DNA of 46,106 nt from Lachnospiraceae bacterium (GTDB lineage Bacteria; Bacillota; Clostridia; Lachnospirales; Lachnospiraceae), in contig JAFLTG010000010.1 in NCBI GenBank assembly GCA_022510545.1, forward strand, positions 5,040 to 51,145. The letters run 5' to 3'. Each line of letters begins with the position of its first letter. The stretch's first letter is position 1. The translations under genes and the position numbers were made by a program. The notes under the pieces were generated by a model that did no database searches, was not told where the DNA came from, and saw only the letters and a list, made by a program, of their open reading frames with translations. Positions 9,208 through 19,810 of this stretch are shown in pieces.

Positions 9208-10200
9208 TTATTCTTCGCGATATCCTGCAAGGAACTCAACATATTTACCGGTTCCTATTGCGACTGCGGTCATAGGATCCTCCGCTGTCATTGTGTTGAT
9301 TCCGGTCTTGGCTGCAATCAAATCTTCCAGACCGCGCAACAAGCTTCCGCCTCCTGTCAAAACAATACCTCTGTCTGCAATATCCGCTGCAAGTTCCGGA
9401 GGTGTTTTCTCCAATACACTGTGGATCGTCTCAACAATCTGTACGGTTGTCTCATGCAAAGCTTCTTCGGTCTCTTCCGATGATACTTTTACGGTTCTCG
9501 GAAGACCTGTAACAAGGTTACGGCCTCTGACATCCATATAATCCACTTCCGGTCTCTTAAATGCAGAACCAATTCTTATTTTTAAGTCCTCTGCCGTTCT
9601 TTCACCTATAAGCAGATTATGTTTCTTACGCATATAACGCACAATCGCTTCATCAAAATCATCGCCTGCTATCTTGATTGAAGCACTGACAACAGTACCT
9701 CCCAATGAGATAACTGCAATATCGGAAGTACCGCCTCCGATATCAACTATCATATTTCCACATGGTTTGGAAATATCGATTCCTGCACCAATCGCAGCCG
9801 CAATCGGTTCTTCTATAATAGATACTTCTCTGGCTCCCGCCTGATAAGTAGCATCCTCAACAGCCTTCTTCTCGACTTCGGTAACACCACTTGGTACGCA
9901 CACTGCAATACGTGGTTTTCTGAAAGATTTCTTTCCAAGCGCTTTCTGAATGAAATACTTCATCATCTTCTCAGTGACCTGATAGTCGGAAATAACTCCC
10001 TGACGCAGCGGTCTTACCGCTACTATATTGCCCGGTGTTCTACCAAGCATCAATCTTGCATCTTCACCAATAGCTTTAATTTTATTTGTATCTCTGTCAA
10101 AAGCTACGACAGAGGGTTCTTTCAATACGACGCCTTTGCCTCTGATATAAACCAAAATACTGGCTGTCCCCAAATCAATCCCGATATCCGTATACTGCAT
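9208..10200 (-). CDS. mbl: MreB/Mbl-type bacterial actin
   Basis: 330 residues. The actin-fold signatures are present: phosphate-1 IGIDLGTAS near residue 7, GNMIVDIGGGTSDIAV (phosphate 2) near 150, EEPIAAAIGAG connecting region, and GIVLTGGGSLLRGLE (adenosine motif) near 285. MreB-type filaments position the elongasome for lateral wall synthesis. The placement before flgF/flgG matches mbl of B. subtilis rather than the mreBCD locus, so I prefer Mbl. GAAAGGGG precedes the ATG at 10200. The length is normal. Confidence 0.92.
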   Translation of the reverse strand: MQYTDIGIDLGTASILVYIRGKGVVLKEPSVVAFDRDTNKIKAIGEDARLMLGRTPGNIVAVRPLRQGVISDYQVTEKMMKYFIQKALGKKSFRKPRIAVCVPSGVTEVEKKAVEDATYQAGAREVSIIEEPIAAAIGAGIDISKPCGNMIVDIGGGTSDIAVISLGGTVVSASIKIAGDDFDEAIVRYMRKKHNLLIGERTAEDLKIRIGSAFKRPEVDYMDVRGRNLVTGLPRTVKVSSEETEEALHETTVQIVETIHSVLEKTPPELAADIADRGIVLTGGGSLLRGLEDLIAAKTGINTMTAEDPMTAVAIGTGKYVEFLAGYREE

Positions 10201-10228
10201 TTTAGTGATCCCCTTTCTCCCGGTATCT

Positions 10229-10256
10229 ATATTAAATAATTTCCAATTGACATCAA
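10229..10256 (-). promoter_or_regulatory. Possible sigma-A promoter of mbl-flg cluster
   Basis: Minus strand: TTGATG (10251-10256), 16 bases, TAATAT (10229-10234), about 30 bases upstream of the mbl start. The match is moderate and unverified. The 245-base gap between mbl and uvrA otherwise holds only the uvrA terminator. Confidence 0.35.
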
Positions 10257-10361
10257 ACTAAACACTTAAACATAGTAATTGTATAAAAATGCAAAGTTCG
10301 CTGCATACATTATAACCTAAAGAAAGAGAATTTCAAATAGATTTAATAAATTTTTTATAAA

Positions 10362-10400
10362 AAGGTACAAAAACCAGAACGGTTCCGTCCGTTCTGGTTT
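10362..10400 (-). terminator. Rho-independent terminator after uvrA
   Basis: Stem AAACCAGAACGG paired with CCGTTCTGGTTT around a 6-base loop. On the minus strand it runs into TTTTTGTACCTTTTT. It lies 45 bases after the uvrA stop. Confidence 0.9.
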
Positions 10401-10445
10401 CGGCTTCCATGCCTATTATGATTATCGGCACAAGTTTTACATTTC

Positions 10446-13295
10446 TTAACCCCTTTCCAGCATCTTTTTCACATAAATGCCGGTATAGGAATCAGGGTTC
10501 TGCGCCACCTGCTCCGGTGTTCCCTCTGCAATAACGGTTCCGCCGCCGTCACCACCCTCAGGACCTAAGTCTATAATATAATCCGCCGTTTTGATTACAT
10601 CCAGATTGTGTTCAATCACCACAACCGTATTCCCTCCGTCAGCCAACTTGTGCAGGATATTGACAAGCTTATGAACATCAGCAAAATGCAAGCCGGTAGT
10701 CGGCTCGTCCAGAATATAGATAGTTTTACCGGTACTGTGCCTGCTAAGTTCGGTTGCAAGCTTAATGCGTTGCGCCTCACCACCTGAGAGTGTAGTAGAT
10801 GGCTGCCCCAGCTTCACATAAGAAAGTCCTACATCATACAAGGTTTCAATCTTTCTGCGGATAGACGGAACATTCTCAAAAAATGTCACTGCATCCTCTA
10901 CCGTCATATCAAGTACATCGTATATATTTTTACCCTTGTACTTAACTTCCAATGTTTCCCTGTTGTATCGCTTACCGCCGCACACTTCGCAGGGTACATA
11001 TACATCCGGCAGGAAATGCATCTCTATTTTAATTATACCATCACCACTGCAGGCTTCACACCTTCCGCCTTTTACATTGAAGCTGAATCTGCCTTTGTTA
11101 TAACCTCGCGCCTTAGCATCCACGGTAGCCGCGAACAAATCCCTTATCTGGTCGAAAACTCCCGTGTAAGTAGCGGGATTAGAGCGCGGAGTTCTCCCTA
11201 TAGGCGACTGGTCAATATCGATAACTTTATCAAGTTGTTCAATTCCAAGAATATTCTGATGTTTTCCGGGTATTGTTCTTGCTCTGTTTAAATCCCTTGC
11301 CAATCTCTTGTACAGTATTTCGTTAATCAGCGAACTTTTCCCCGATCCGGAAACGCCTGTGACACAGGTGAACACACCTAAAGGAATTTTAACATTAACT
11401 TTCTTCAGATTATTTTCTTCCGCCCCCTTAACAGTCAGGTAACCATTCGGTTTTCTTCTTTTATCCGGCACCGGAATCTGCAGCTTACCGCTTAAGTACT
11501 GACCGGTTATGGACTCTTTTACCTTCATGATTTCCTCTGCCGTTCCCTCGGCAACTACCTCTCCGCCATGAGAACCGGCTCCCGGCCCAATATCCACGAT
11601 ATGGTCTGCCGCAAACATGGTATCCTCGTCATGCTCTACTACAACCAACGTGTTCCCCATGTCCTTAAGATTCTTAAGCGCGGATATCAGCTTATTGTTA
11701 TCCCTCTGATGCAGACCTATGCTGGGTTCATCCAGAATATAGCAGACTCCCACCAGACCCGATCCGATCTGCGTAGCAAGACGTATTCGTTGTGCCTCTC
11801 CGCCCGATAAGGATGCCGTTGCCCTTGAAAGTGCAAGATAGTCCAATCCCACTTCAATCAGAAAGCCTACCCTTGCTCTTATTTCCTTCAAAATCTGTTT
11901 GCCTATCAGCTCCTGCTGTTTAGTCAGGTTCATATTTCCTATAAACTCATGCAGCACCTTAATAGACATAGACGTTACTTCGTAAATATTTTTATCGCAT
12001 ACCGTCACCGCCAAAGACTCTTTCTTAAGGCGCATTCCTTTACACTCTCTGCAAGGAGTGATACGCATATAGGTTTCATATTCTGCCTTAGAACTTTCAG
12101 ACCCTTCCCTGTATCTTCTTTCTATATTACTAATCAGACCTTCAAAAGCAACAGGATATACACCTTCTCCACGCTGACCTTTATAATATACCTTAACCTC
12201 TCTGCCGTTTGTACCATGAATAAGCATATCCTGTACGTTTTCAGGCAGCTCTTCAAACGGTGTGTCCAGAGTAAAGCCATACTCCCTGGCAAGCGCCTGT
12301 AAAACCGCATTAGTAAAACTTCCATCTTTTCCGCTGGACTGCCATCCCAAAACAACAATAGCACCATCGGCTATACTCACGCTCTTATCAGGAATCATCA
12401 AATCCTCATCAAATTCCATCTTATATCCCAGACCAAAACATTCCGGGCAGGCGCCAAACGGATTGTTAAACGAAAAGCTTCTAGGCTCTATCTCCCCGAT
12501 ACTGATGCCGCAATCCGGACAGGAAAAGTTTTCACTGAAAGTAAGCGGTTCACCATCTATTACATCCAGTATCATCGTCCCGTCGGCAAGTTTCAGAACA
12601 TTTTCTATCGAATCGGTCAAACGTCTTTCTATATCCGGTTTTACGACAAGTCTGTCTACAACAATTTCTATATCATGCTTTATATTTTTCTCTAATTTAA
12701 TTTCTTCCGCCAATTCATAAAGATTACCATCGACACGAATCCTGACATAGCCGCTCTTCTTGGCCCTGTCAAATACCTTGGCATGCTCGCCCTTACGTCC
12801 TCTGACTACCGGTGCAAGCAGCTGAATCTTCGTTCCCTCCGGCATCGCAAGAATCTGGTCTACCATCTGGTCCACAGTCTGTCTCTTAATTTCCTTACCA
12901 CATTCAGGACAGTGGGGCACTCCGATTCTGGCATAAAGCAGACGGAAGTAATCATAGATTTCAGTAACAGTTCCTACGGTAGAGCGCGGGTTACGGTTCG
13001 TGGATTTCTGGTCAATGGAAATCGCGGGAGAAAGTCCCTCAATCTTTTCTACATTGGGTTTCTCCATCTGTCCCAGGAACTGTCTCGCATAAGATGAGAG
13101 CGATTCCATGTATCTTCTCTGACCCTCCGCATAAATCGTATCAAACGCAAGCGAGGATTTTCCGGAACCGGAAAGACCTGTCAAAACTACAAATTCATTT
13201 CTTGGTATATCTACATTAAGATTTTTAAGATTATGTTCATTAGCGCCTCTGATCTTGATATATTCTCTGGGGCGCATCTTTACCTGTTCTGTCAT
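10446..13295 (-). CDS. uvrA: Excinuclease ABC subunit A
   Basis: 949 residues, full length. It has two ABC ATPase halves: Walker [10 protein letters not shown] near residue 40 and GVSGSGKSS near 650, and the signature LSGGEAQRI in both halves. Zinc-binding Cys pairs are visible around residues 260-290 (CPDC...CPEC) and 745-775 (CEAC...CEVC). UvrA dimers scan DNA for bulky lesions and load UvrB. It lies 39 bases after uvrB, so both are probably transcribed from the LexA-type promoter at 15390-15440. GGAGG lies before the ATG at 13295. Confidence 0.97.
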   Translation of the reverse strand: MTEQVKMRPREYIKIRGANEHNLKNLNVDIPRNEFVVLTGLSGSGKSSLAFDTIYAEGQRRYMESLSSYARQFLGQMEKPNVEKIEGLSPAISIDQKSTNRNPRSTVGTVTEIYDYFRLLYARIGVPHCPECGKEIKRQTVDQMVDQILAMPEGTKIQLLAPVVRGRKGEHAKVFDRAKKSGYVRIRVDGNLYELAEEIKLEKNIKHDIEIVVDRLVVKPDIERRLTDSIENVLKLADGTMILDVIDGEPLTFSENFSCPDCGISIGEIEPRSFSFNNPFGACPECFGLGYKMEFDEDLMIPDKSVSIADGAIVVLGWQSSGKDGSFTNAVLQALAREYGFTLDTPFEELPENVQDMLIHGTNGREVKVYYKGQRGEGVYPVAFEGLISNIERRYREGSESSKAEYETYMRITPCRECKGMRLKKESLAVTVCDKNIYEVTSMSIKVLHEFIGNMNLTKQQELIGKQILKEIRARVGFLIEVGLDYLALSRATASLSGGEAQRIRLATQIGSGLVGVCYILDEPSIGLHQRDNNKLISALKNLKDMGNTLVVVEHDEDTMFAADHIVDIGPGAGSHGGEVVAEGTAEEIMKVKESITGQYLSGKLQIPVPDKRRKPNGYLTVKGAEENNLKKVNVKIPLGVFTCVTGVSGSGKSSLINEILYKRLARDLNRARTIPGKHQNILGIEQLDKVIDIDQSPIGRTPRSNPATYTGVFDQIRDLFAATVDAKARGYNKGRFSFNVKGGRCEACSGDGIIKIEMHFLPDVYVPCEVCGGKRYNRETLEVKYKGKNIYDVLDMTVEDAVTFFENVPSIRRKIETLYDVGLSYVKLGQPSTTLSGGEAQRIKLATELSRHSTGKTIYILDEPTTGLHFADVHKLVNILHKLADGGNTVVVIEHNLDVIKTADYIIDLGPEGGDGGGTVIAEGTPEQVAQNPDSYTGIYVKKMLERG

Positions 13296-13334
13296 CTTAT
13301 GTTAAGCCTCCAATCTTTCTCAGTCAGCATAATA

Positions 13335-15317
<1,983 letters not shown>

Positions 15318-15389
15318 AAGTTCAAAATCACCTCCGAAGTCAGAACTAAATGGATGTAATGATATTTAAACATCTTTAAAGCAATATTG

Positions 15390-15418
15390 ATTATAGCATA
15401 CTGGTTGAAGTTTGTACA
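15390..15418 (-). promoter_or_regulatory. Extended -10 promoter of uvrBA
   Basis: Minus strand: TGTACA (15413-15418), 17-base spacer ending in TGC, then a perfect TATAAT (15390-15395). This gives an extended -10 element about 73 bases upstream of the uvrB ATG. A 7-base inverted repeat CATACTG...CAGTATG (15397-15423) overlaps the spacer and -35. Confidence 0.7.
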
Positions 15419-15426
15419 GTATGAAT

Positions 15427-15440
15427 AGAACATTTGTTCT
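15427..15440 (-). promoter_or_regulatory. LexA/DinR operator (Cheo-type SOS box) of uvrBA
   Basis: AGAACATTTGTTCT is a perfect GAAC-N4-GTTC palindrome, the Gram-positive LexA consensus core, nine bases upstream of the -35 hexamer. It implies SOS control of uvrBA. The lexA gene is not in the window. Confidence 0.8.
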
Positions 15441-15470
15441 ATTTGATTGTTACTTATTCATCTAACATTT

Positions 15471-15507
15471 AAGAGGAATAACCTGCAAACTGCAGGATAC
15501 TCCTCTT
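15471..15507 (-). terminator. Strong two-part hairpin downstream of the accessory operon
   Basis: The outer stem is AAGAGGA/TCCTCTT and the inner stem CCTGCA/TGCAGG, around a small loop with a symmetric internal bulge. It lies between the accessory operon and the uvrB promoter. The T tract on the minus strand is poor (CTCTTAAATG), so termination efficiency is uncertain. Confidence 0.55.
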
Positions 15508-15562
15508 TGTACTAAGTCCTATTTCATTGTAATATCAAAACTTTTGCCATTCTCACTACTGA

Positions 15563-15643
15563 CTATTCCTTGCACATTACTACTAATATTTGAAAACTTT
15601 CTGTCACGATTATTTCTATATTAGACCCATGAAAAAGTTTAAC
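15563..15643 (-). pseudogene. Relic of a DUF3990 gene: only the N-terminal codons remain
   Basis: Directly after, and overlapping, the DUF3791 stop, one frame reads VKLFHGSNIEI. This matches the opening of DUF3990 proteins (typically MKLYHGSNIEI-like). The homology then stops and the frame ends at a TAG after 26 codons, with no start codon at the expected place (GTT instead of ATG). DUF3990 genes are normally about 150 codons and pair with DUF3791. Another frame downstream stays open to a TAG at 15519-15521, reading QGIVSSENGKSFDITMK near its end; that part is unrelated. I infer a deletion that left the partner orphaned. Confidence 0.55.
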
Positions 15644-15863
15644 AAACAGTACCTCCGTTTTTTCTACATACCGCAGTCAGGTCATCCAATACATCATCAA
15701 ATGAAAGCGTATGCTCCACATCATAAAACTCTTTTAAGAATTCAATCCCCTTATTGCGGCTTAAATAAATATATGCATCTCTCACATGCATCTCATACCG
15801 ACTTGCAAATTCACTGATACAGATGACAATGTAATCTAATATATTCACATCTTCTTTTCCCAT
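15639..15863 (-). CDS. DUF3791-family small protein (orphan partner)
   Basis: 74 residues from the ATG at 15863, chosen because GAGGT lies seven bases upstream; an in-frame GTG nine bases earlier overlaps that site. The central stretch RDAYIYLSRNKGIEFLKEFY and the following acidic DVEHTLSFDDVLDDL are characteristic of DUF3791. Such genes usually precede DUF3990 genes, and DUF3990 has been linked to ADP-ribosyltransferase-like folds (from memory, not checked). Here the DUF3990 partner is reduced to a relic. It is the last gene of the accessory operon, 27 bases after the glycine-rich gene. Confidence 0.75.
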   Translation of the reverse strand: MGKEDVNILDYIVICISEFASRYEMHVRDAYIYLSRNKGIEFLKEFYDVEHTLSFDDVLDDLTAVCRKNGGTVC

Positions 15864-15890
15864 GCTATACACCTCTTCATATTTCCTTTC

Positions 15891-16877
15891 TCACTCTATC
15901 ATTTTCGACAATAATTCACTCGAATCATTAGTTAATTCTCCCGATTCAGAAAGAATAGTTGTGTCCAATACTGATTTGATAGATGCAACGGTTGAAACCA
16001 AAGCTGCAATAGACTTCTTACTCTCCATACAATACTGCGAGTAATCTGTCCCTTCCGCTAAGATAATACGCTTCATTTCTTCATTAAGCGGATATAAATA
16101 TGCATCTAATTTAGCCAGCAGAGAATAGAACATATAACTTCTACGCCTAATTGCAATACACTGTTCTGAAGCAGTCTGAAGTTCTTCGCAGATTTCATTT
16201 GCTTTTGCTTCATTTGCATATGCATCCTGAAGAGACTTTCCAGCTTTTGCACTTGTAATAATTCCCATAACAAGAAGCGCTGGCCCTGCTACAAGTCCAC
16301 CAAGAACGGCTGTACCTCCAGCCATACCCAAGCCTCCGGCCGCCAACGAACCACCTCCAAAAAATGCCAATGTAGCATTTGATGCAGCAGCTCCACTTAA
16401 GGAAGCAATTGCTGTGCCCGTAGATGCTGTTGCAAAAGTTGTTGCTGCACTATAAGCTCCAAATGCTGCGAGGGCCCCACCTGCAGCTCCTGTTATTCCG
16501 CCTTGTACTAATGAAAAAGAAAACTTGGTCATCTCTGCAAGCTCATCAAATTCCTTCTTATCAAGATTAAGCCTCTTCAATTCCATAATTCCCTCTGACT
16601 CAGCAAAATCTACATTCTTAATCTTCTGGAAGTTTGTTATAAATTCGTTTATTCCGTTATTAAGAACAAACACTTTTTCTTCTCCAAGGTGTTGTAAAGA
16701 ATCTCCACATTGCTTTCTAAGATAATCCAAACGATTCGCTGCATTCTCTATTCTTTGATTTGCATCATCATTTATATTCTTTGCATGTGATTGATTCACA
16801 CCTGCTTTAACAGTTGCTCCTACACCAGTAGCTCCGGTAACTGCAGCTATTCCTATAAATACCAATGGTAAAGGCAT
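15891..16877 (-). CDS. Glycine-rich membrane protein, unknown function
   Basis: 328 residues. An N-terminal hydrophobic glycine-rich segment (residues 2-27) is followed by a helical charged region (30-120), then a long Gly/Ala-rich hydrophobic stretch at about 120-215 with several GxxxG-like spacings (glycine-zipper style), then a helical C-terminus. Such stretches are typical of membrane-inserting or oligomerising proteins. I do not recognise a named family. GGAGG lies before the ATG at 16877. It follows the TerB-like gene by 62 bases in the same operon, so the two may act together at the membrane. Confidence 0.7.
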   Translation of the reverse strand: MPLPLVFIGIAAVTGATGVGATVKAGVNQSHAKNINDDANQRIENAANRLDYLRKQCGDSLQHLGEEKVFVLNNGINEFITNFQKIKNVDFAESEGIMELKRLNLDKKEFDELAEMTKFSFSLVQGGITGAAGGALAAFGAYSAATTFATASTGTAIASLSGAAASNATLAFFGGGSLAAGGLGMAGGTAVLGGLVAGPALLVMGIITSAKAGKSLQDAYANEAKANEICEELQTASEQCIAIRRRSYMFYSLLAKLDAYLYPLNEEMKRIILAEGTDYSQYCMESKKSIAALVSTVASIKSVLDTTILSESGELTNDSSELLSKMIE

Positions 16878-16939
16878 ATCTCGTACCTCCTAATTCGTTC
16901 AAATAAGTAATACAACCATTCCATATGCAACTGCATCCT

Positions 16940-17698
16940 TCATTTGGAAAAAAGTTTTCTAGCTCCTTCTTTAATTCCGGCAGCTCCAGTCATTGCTTTT
17001 GCTCCCAGTTCTTTTGCCACCGGAGCCATAGATTCTCCGACCTTTTTACTTCTAGCTATCACAGAATCTCCAATTTTTTTACCCGTAGCCAGAACAACAT
17101 TTTCTTTCTTCTCTTCCTCTCCAGTAACATCAATTATCATATCATCAGCAATAAGATATTTTGCTGCTTCAACTATTGTTTGATGTCTTTTTTCAACCTC
17201 ATCAATCAGATGCCTTACTTCTGCATATGGTCTTGTCGAATTCTCAAGAATTTCCTTTTCCTCCTGTATAGAATGCGCAACACTTATAAGCTGCTTCATC
17301 TCTGCCAGTACACTCTTATCAATTTGAAGAATTCTAGCCACATGATTTATCAATCTGTTTTCATTCTCAGAATAATCAGAGTCACTATGCGCTAAAGTAA
17401 GCATATTCCAAACAAGTAGTCTGGGTACGACTCCCTCCTCAATCACTTTAACCACTTCATTTAGGGCCTGATCAATTCCTTCCTGAATTAAATCGTATCT
17501 TTCATCATCTACATCAATAGAATTAATCACATTTTCACATTCGGCTATAATCGTTTTCTCTGCTTCCGAAAAGGCTTCTCCTAGTAATTCGATTCCTATT
17601 TCTCGGAAACGTTCTTGCTCAAATGTTGTAACCCCATCTACTGACATTAAATAGTAAAAGGCTTTTAGTGCACCTTCTTTTGCAATCACTTTGATCAT
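16940..17698 (-). CDS. TerB-like domain protein
   Basis: 252 residues. Residues about 1-150 look like a TerB/DjlA-N helical bundle: YLMSVDGVTTFEQERFREIG at the first metal-type loop, and LAHSDSDYSENENRLINHVA at the second, with acidic residues in both. A charged linker follows, then a C-terminal tail of Lys/Gly/Ala helices (GKKIGDSVIARSKKVG onward) that may bind membrane. TerB domains occur in tellurite-resistance and phage-defence islands and bind divalent metals or other proteins. The exact job here is unknown. It starts with GGAGGGG and lies 12 bases after the 541-residue gene. Confidence 0.7.
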   Translation of the reverse strand: MIKVIAKEGALKAFYYLMSVDGVTTFEQERFREIGIELLGEAFSEAEKTIIAECENVINSIDVDDERYDLIQEGIDQALNEVVKVIEEGVVPRLLVWNMLTLAHSDSDYSENENRLINHVARILQIDKSVLAEMKQLISVAHSIQEEKEILENSTRPYAEVRHLIDEVEKRHQTIVEAAKYLIADDMIIDVTGEEEKKENVVLATGKKIGDSVIARSKKVGESMAPVAKELGAKAMTGAAGIKEGARKLFSK

Positions 17699-17710
17699 AG
17701 TCAGCCCCTC

Positions 17711-19336
17711 CTAAAATTCCAGTGTATCTTCCGTCATCATAAGCTCATCAAATTCTTCCATAGAGCCAAACATGCTTTTACCGGACAATTCTGTTTGAAT
17801 CATATTATTTCCTAGAATAAATGCGTCTATATCATTTTCAGTTACGGCCTGGTCCATTGTGCTAAAAGCTTGTGTAAATACGGACATCTTATCAAAGAGA
17901 TAGTTAGTGACCATATCCTCCATCGCTTTGCGATTTTCTCGGATAACCTCTATCCTTGCAGCACATTCCTGCTCAATTCGAACTCTCTCTTCTGTTGCCA
18001 TTTTCAAATCCTTAAGCGCCTTATTAATCTCATCGTAAACGCCAATTGTTGCAGCAATAAATCCGATTGGTGTACCTATCTTTGCCACAGAAATTGCAGT
18101 CTCAACTCCATATTTACCAACATCCCAATCAGCCTGTCCATTTGGCAGTTTTTCAATAATGGATTTCTTTTGCTCCTCTGCTGCCGCAAGGAATCCTGTC
18201 TGCATTTTCTGTATCGCCAACATAAATTCAGAATTAGATGCCAATGCGAAACTCCCAAGCCCCCAATAATTAATACTCTGCATAAAATCCAAAGCAAACC
18301 CGCTCGGATTATTCTTATTCTTCAGGGCAGCCCCAATTCCTGCAACAGCCAAATCAATCGAAGTAAATGTGGACGTAGCAATCATTCTCATATGCCTAAT
18401 TGCTTCATTCTTCCATGGGAGACATTTTGAAATATCAATATGTTGCAAATCATCCAAAGAATTAATTTCACCTTCTTCAATTTGCATCATAAATCTTCTT
18501 ACGGAATAGAAAGAAGCAACTATAAGCTCATTTAATACAACCGGTATGTATAGTTTATTTTTGATTGATTCATTCACAATTCCCAACTCTGTTCTTAAAT
18601 CAAATCTAAGTTCTTGATGAAGTATTAGCTTGCCACTTTCATCATGTTTACCAAGCAAAGTGCCATTAAACATCTTTGAGCAAATTACTGAAAACTGATA
18701 ATTTGACTCTTTATTTGAAGATGTTTTAGGATCCGTTTTTCCTGCAATATTTCGAATGCCCGGAATAGAAGAAATCTCCTTTAAGAATGACATTAACGGC
18801 CCCGGCAATCCAGTTCCTTCCCTTCCCATTCTCCTAGTTCCACTTGATCCTGCAATATCACTGATCATATGGAATAGCCATGTAACAGTGCCTAAATAAA
18901 CAGAATCTATAAAGCTTTTCGGCTGCCAACCCGGCAAATCATAAGAAACAAACTCACCATTTGTTTTTGTTCCATATCCCTTTCCAGTGAATTGCATCAA
19001 TAAAGAAAACATCAGACCAATCGGCGTGGGATGATGAGAGAAATCTCTCAAATGATGCTGGGATCCGCTTCCGAATTCTTTTGTAAGCAAATCGCCATCC
19101 ATAGGAAAATCATCTTCAAGCTTCTTGATGACGCCTGCAATATCATTTCCTTTATATCCTTTGGACTTAGCAACTTTCATAACAAAATTATCAATCTTAT
19201 CACTGCCCCACTCATGTGCATCAGCGAGTGATATATCGCCAACCCACAAAACATCCATGGCTGCCGTAAGCGCTCCACTTGAAATAGAAAGAGCGACGTC
19301 ATATTTATCTATTTTTTGATTAATATTTTTATCCAT
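17711..19336 (-). CDS. Conserved-looking His-motif protein, unknown function
   Basis: 541 residues from the ATG at 19336, preceded by GAGGTG; a GTG nine bases earlier overlaps that site. Residues about 90-120 read HHLRDFSHHPTPIGLMFSLL, followed by WLFHMISDIAGSSG near 155 and GREGTGLPGPL near 172. The paired His and Asp residues in partly hydrophobic segments suggest a metal-binding, membrane-associated enzyme, but no family is recognised. Further hydrophobic segments lie near residues 315-360 and 415-435, and a charged coiled-coil-like stretch near 440-485. It is the fourth gene of the accessory operon. Confidence 0.65.
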   Translation of the reverse strand: MDKNINQKIDKYDVALSISSGALTAAMDVLWVGDISLADAHEWGSDKIDNFVMKVAKSKGYKGNDIAGVIKKLEDDFPMDGDLLTKEFGSGSQHHLRDFSHHPTPIGLMFSLLMQFTGKGYGTKTNGEFVSYDLPGWQPKSFIDSVYLGTVTWLFHMISDIAGSSGTRRMGREGTGLPGPLMSFLKEISSIPGIRNIAGKTDPKTSSNKESNYQFSVICSKMFNGTLLGKHDESGKLILHQELRFDLRTELGIVNESIKNKLYIPVVLNELIVASFYSVRRFMMQIEEGEINSLDDLQHIDISKCLPWKNEAIRHMRMIATSTFTSIDLAVAGIGAALKNKNNPSGFALDFMQSINYWGLGSFALASNSEFMLAIQKMQTGFLAAAEEQKKSIIEKLPNGQADWDVGKYGVETAISVAKIGTPIGFIAATIGVYDEINKALKDLKMATEERVRIEQECAARIEVIRENRKAMEDMVTNYLFDKMSVFTQAFSTMDQAVTENDIDAFILGNNMIQTELSGKSMFGSMEEFDELMMTEDTLEF

Positions 19337-19360
19337 GTATCGCACCTCGCCATCATATCT

Positions 19361-19801
19361 CTACTTGAATTTGTATCGCAAATTTTCCTCTACTAATCCT
19401 ACAAGAGAATGTCTCATACCTTTTGATATTTTATCAAAGTTATCTCCAAAGGCTTGTTTCCAGGTTTCAGTCTCTCCAGTTCTAATGCGAATTAAATCCG
19501 GTTCTTTTTTTGCATAATGCGAATAAACTTCAACCGCATATTCCTCTTCGATAAAAACATCTATCTCCGCAAGAATCGCATCCAATTCATTACTCACTTC
19601 AATAATAGCTGTTCTTTTTTTGCATTGATTACAATTCTCAAATCTATCTACCAATTTCTTTACCGTCTCACTATTATAATAACTACATTCTTCGCACTTT
19701 GCTTTTTCAACATGTGCCTCATATTTCTTATTTATCTTTTTTCTGACATCATATAATTTTGCAAGTTTTTTACTGCATTTTTTTAATGACATACTGACCA
19801 T
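19361..19801 (-). CDS. Small Cys-pair protein, candidate immunity or adaptor protein
   Basis: 146 residues. The N-terminus is very basic (MVSMSLKKCSKKLAKLY). Two cysteine pairs, CEEC near residue 36 and CNQC near 57, could bind zinc between two helices. The C-terminal half is acidic and ends in a basic tail. AGGAGG sits five bases before the ATG at 19801. It starts nine bases after the toxin-like lipoprotein gene, the usual position and size for an immunity gene, but no known immunity family is recognised. Confidence 0.6.
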   Translation of the reverse strand: MVSMSLKKCSKKLAKLYDVRKKINKKYEAHVEKAKCEECSYYNSETVKKLVDRFENCNQCKKRTAIIEVSNELDAILAEIDVFIEEEYAVEVYSHYAKKEPDLIRIRTGETETWKQAFGDNFDKISKGMRHSLVGLVEENLRYKFK

Positions 19802-19810
19802 ATCAACCTC

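Noticed and set aside
10371-10400. GC-rich inverted repeat read at first as a mobile-element end
   Set aside because: It is followed by a T tract in the direction of uvrA transcription and is a simple terminator.
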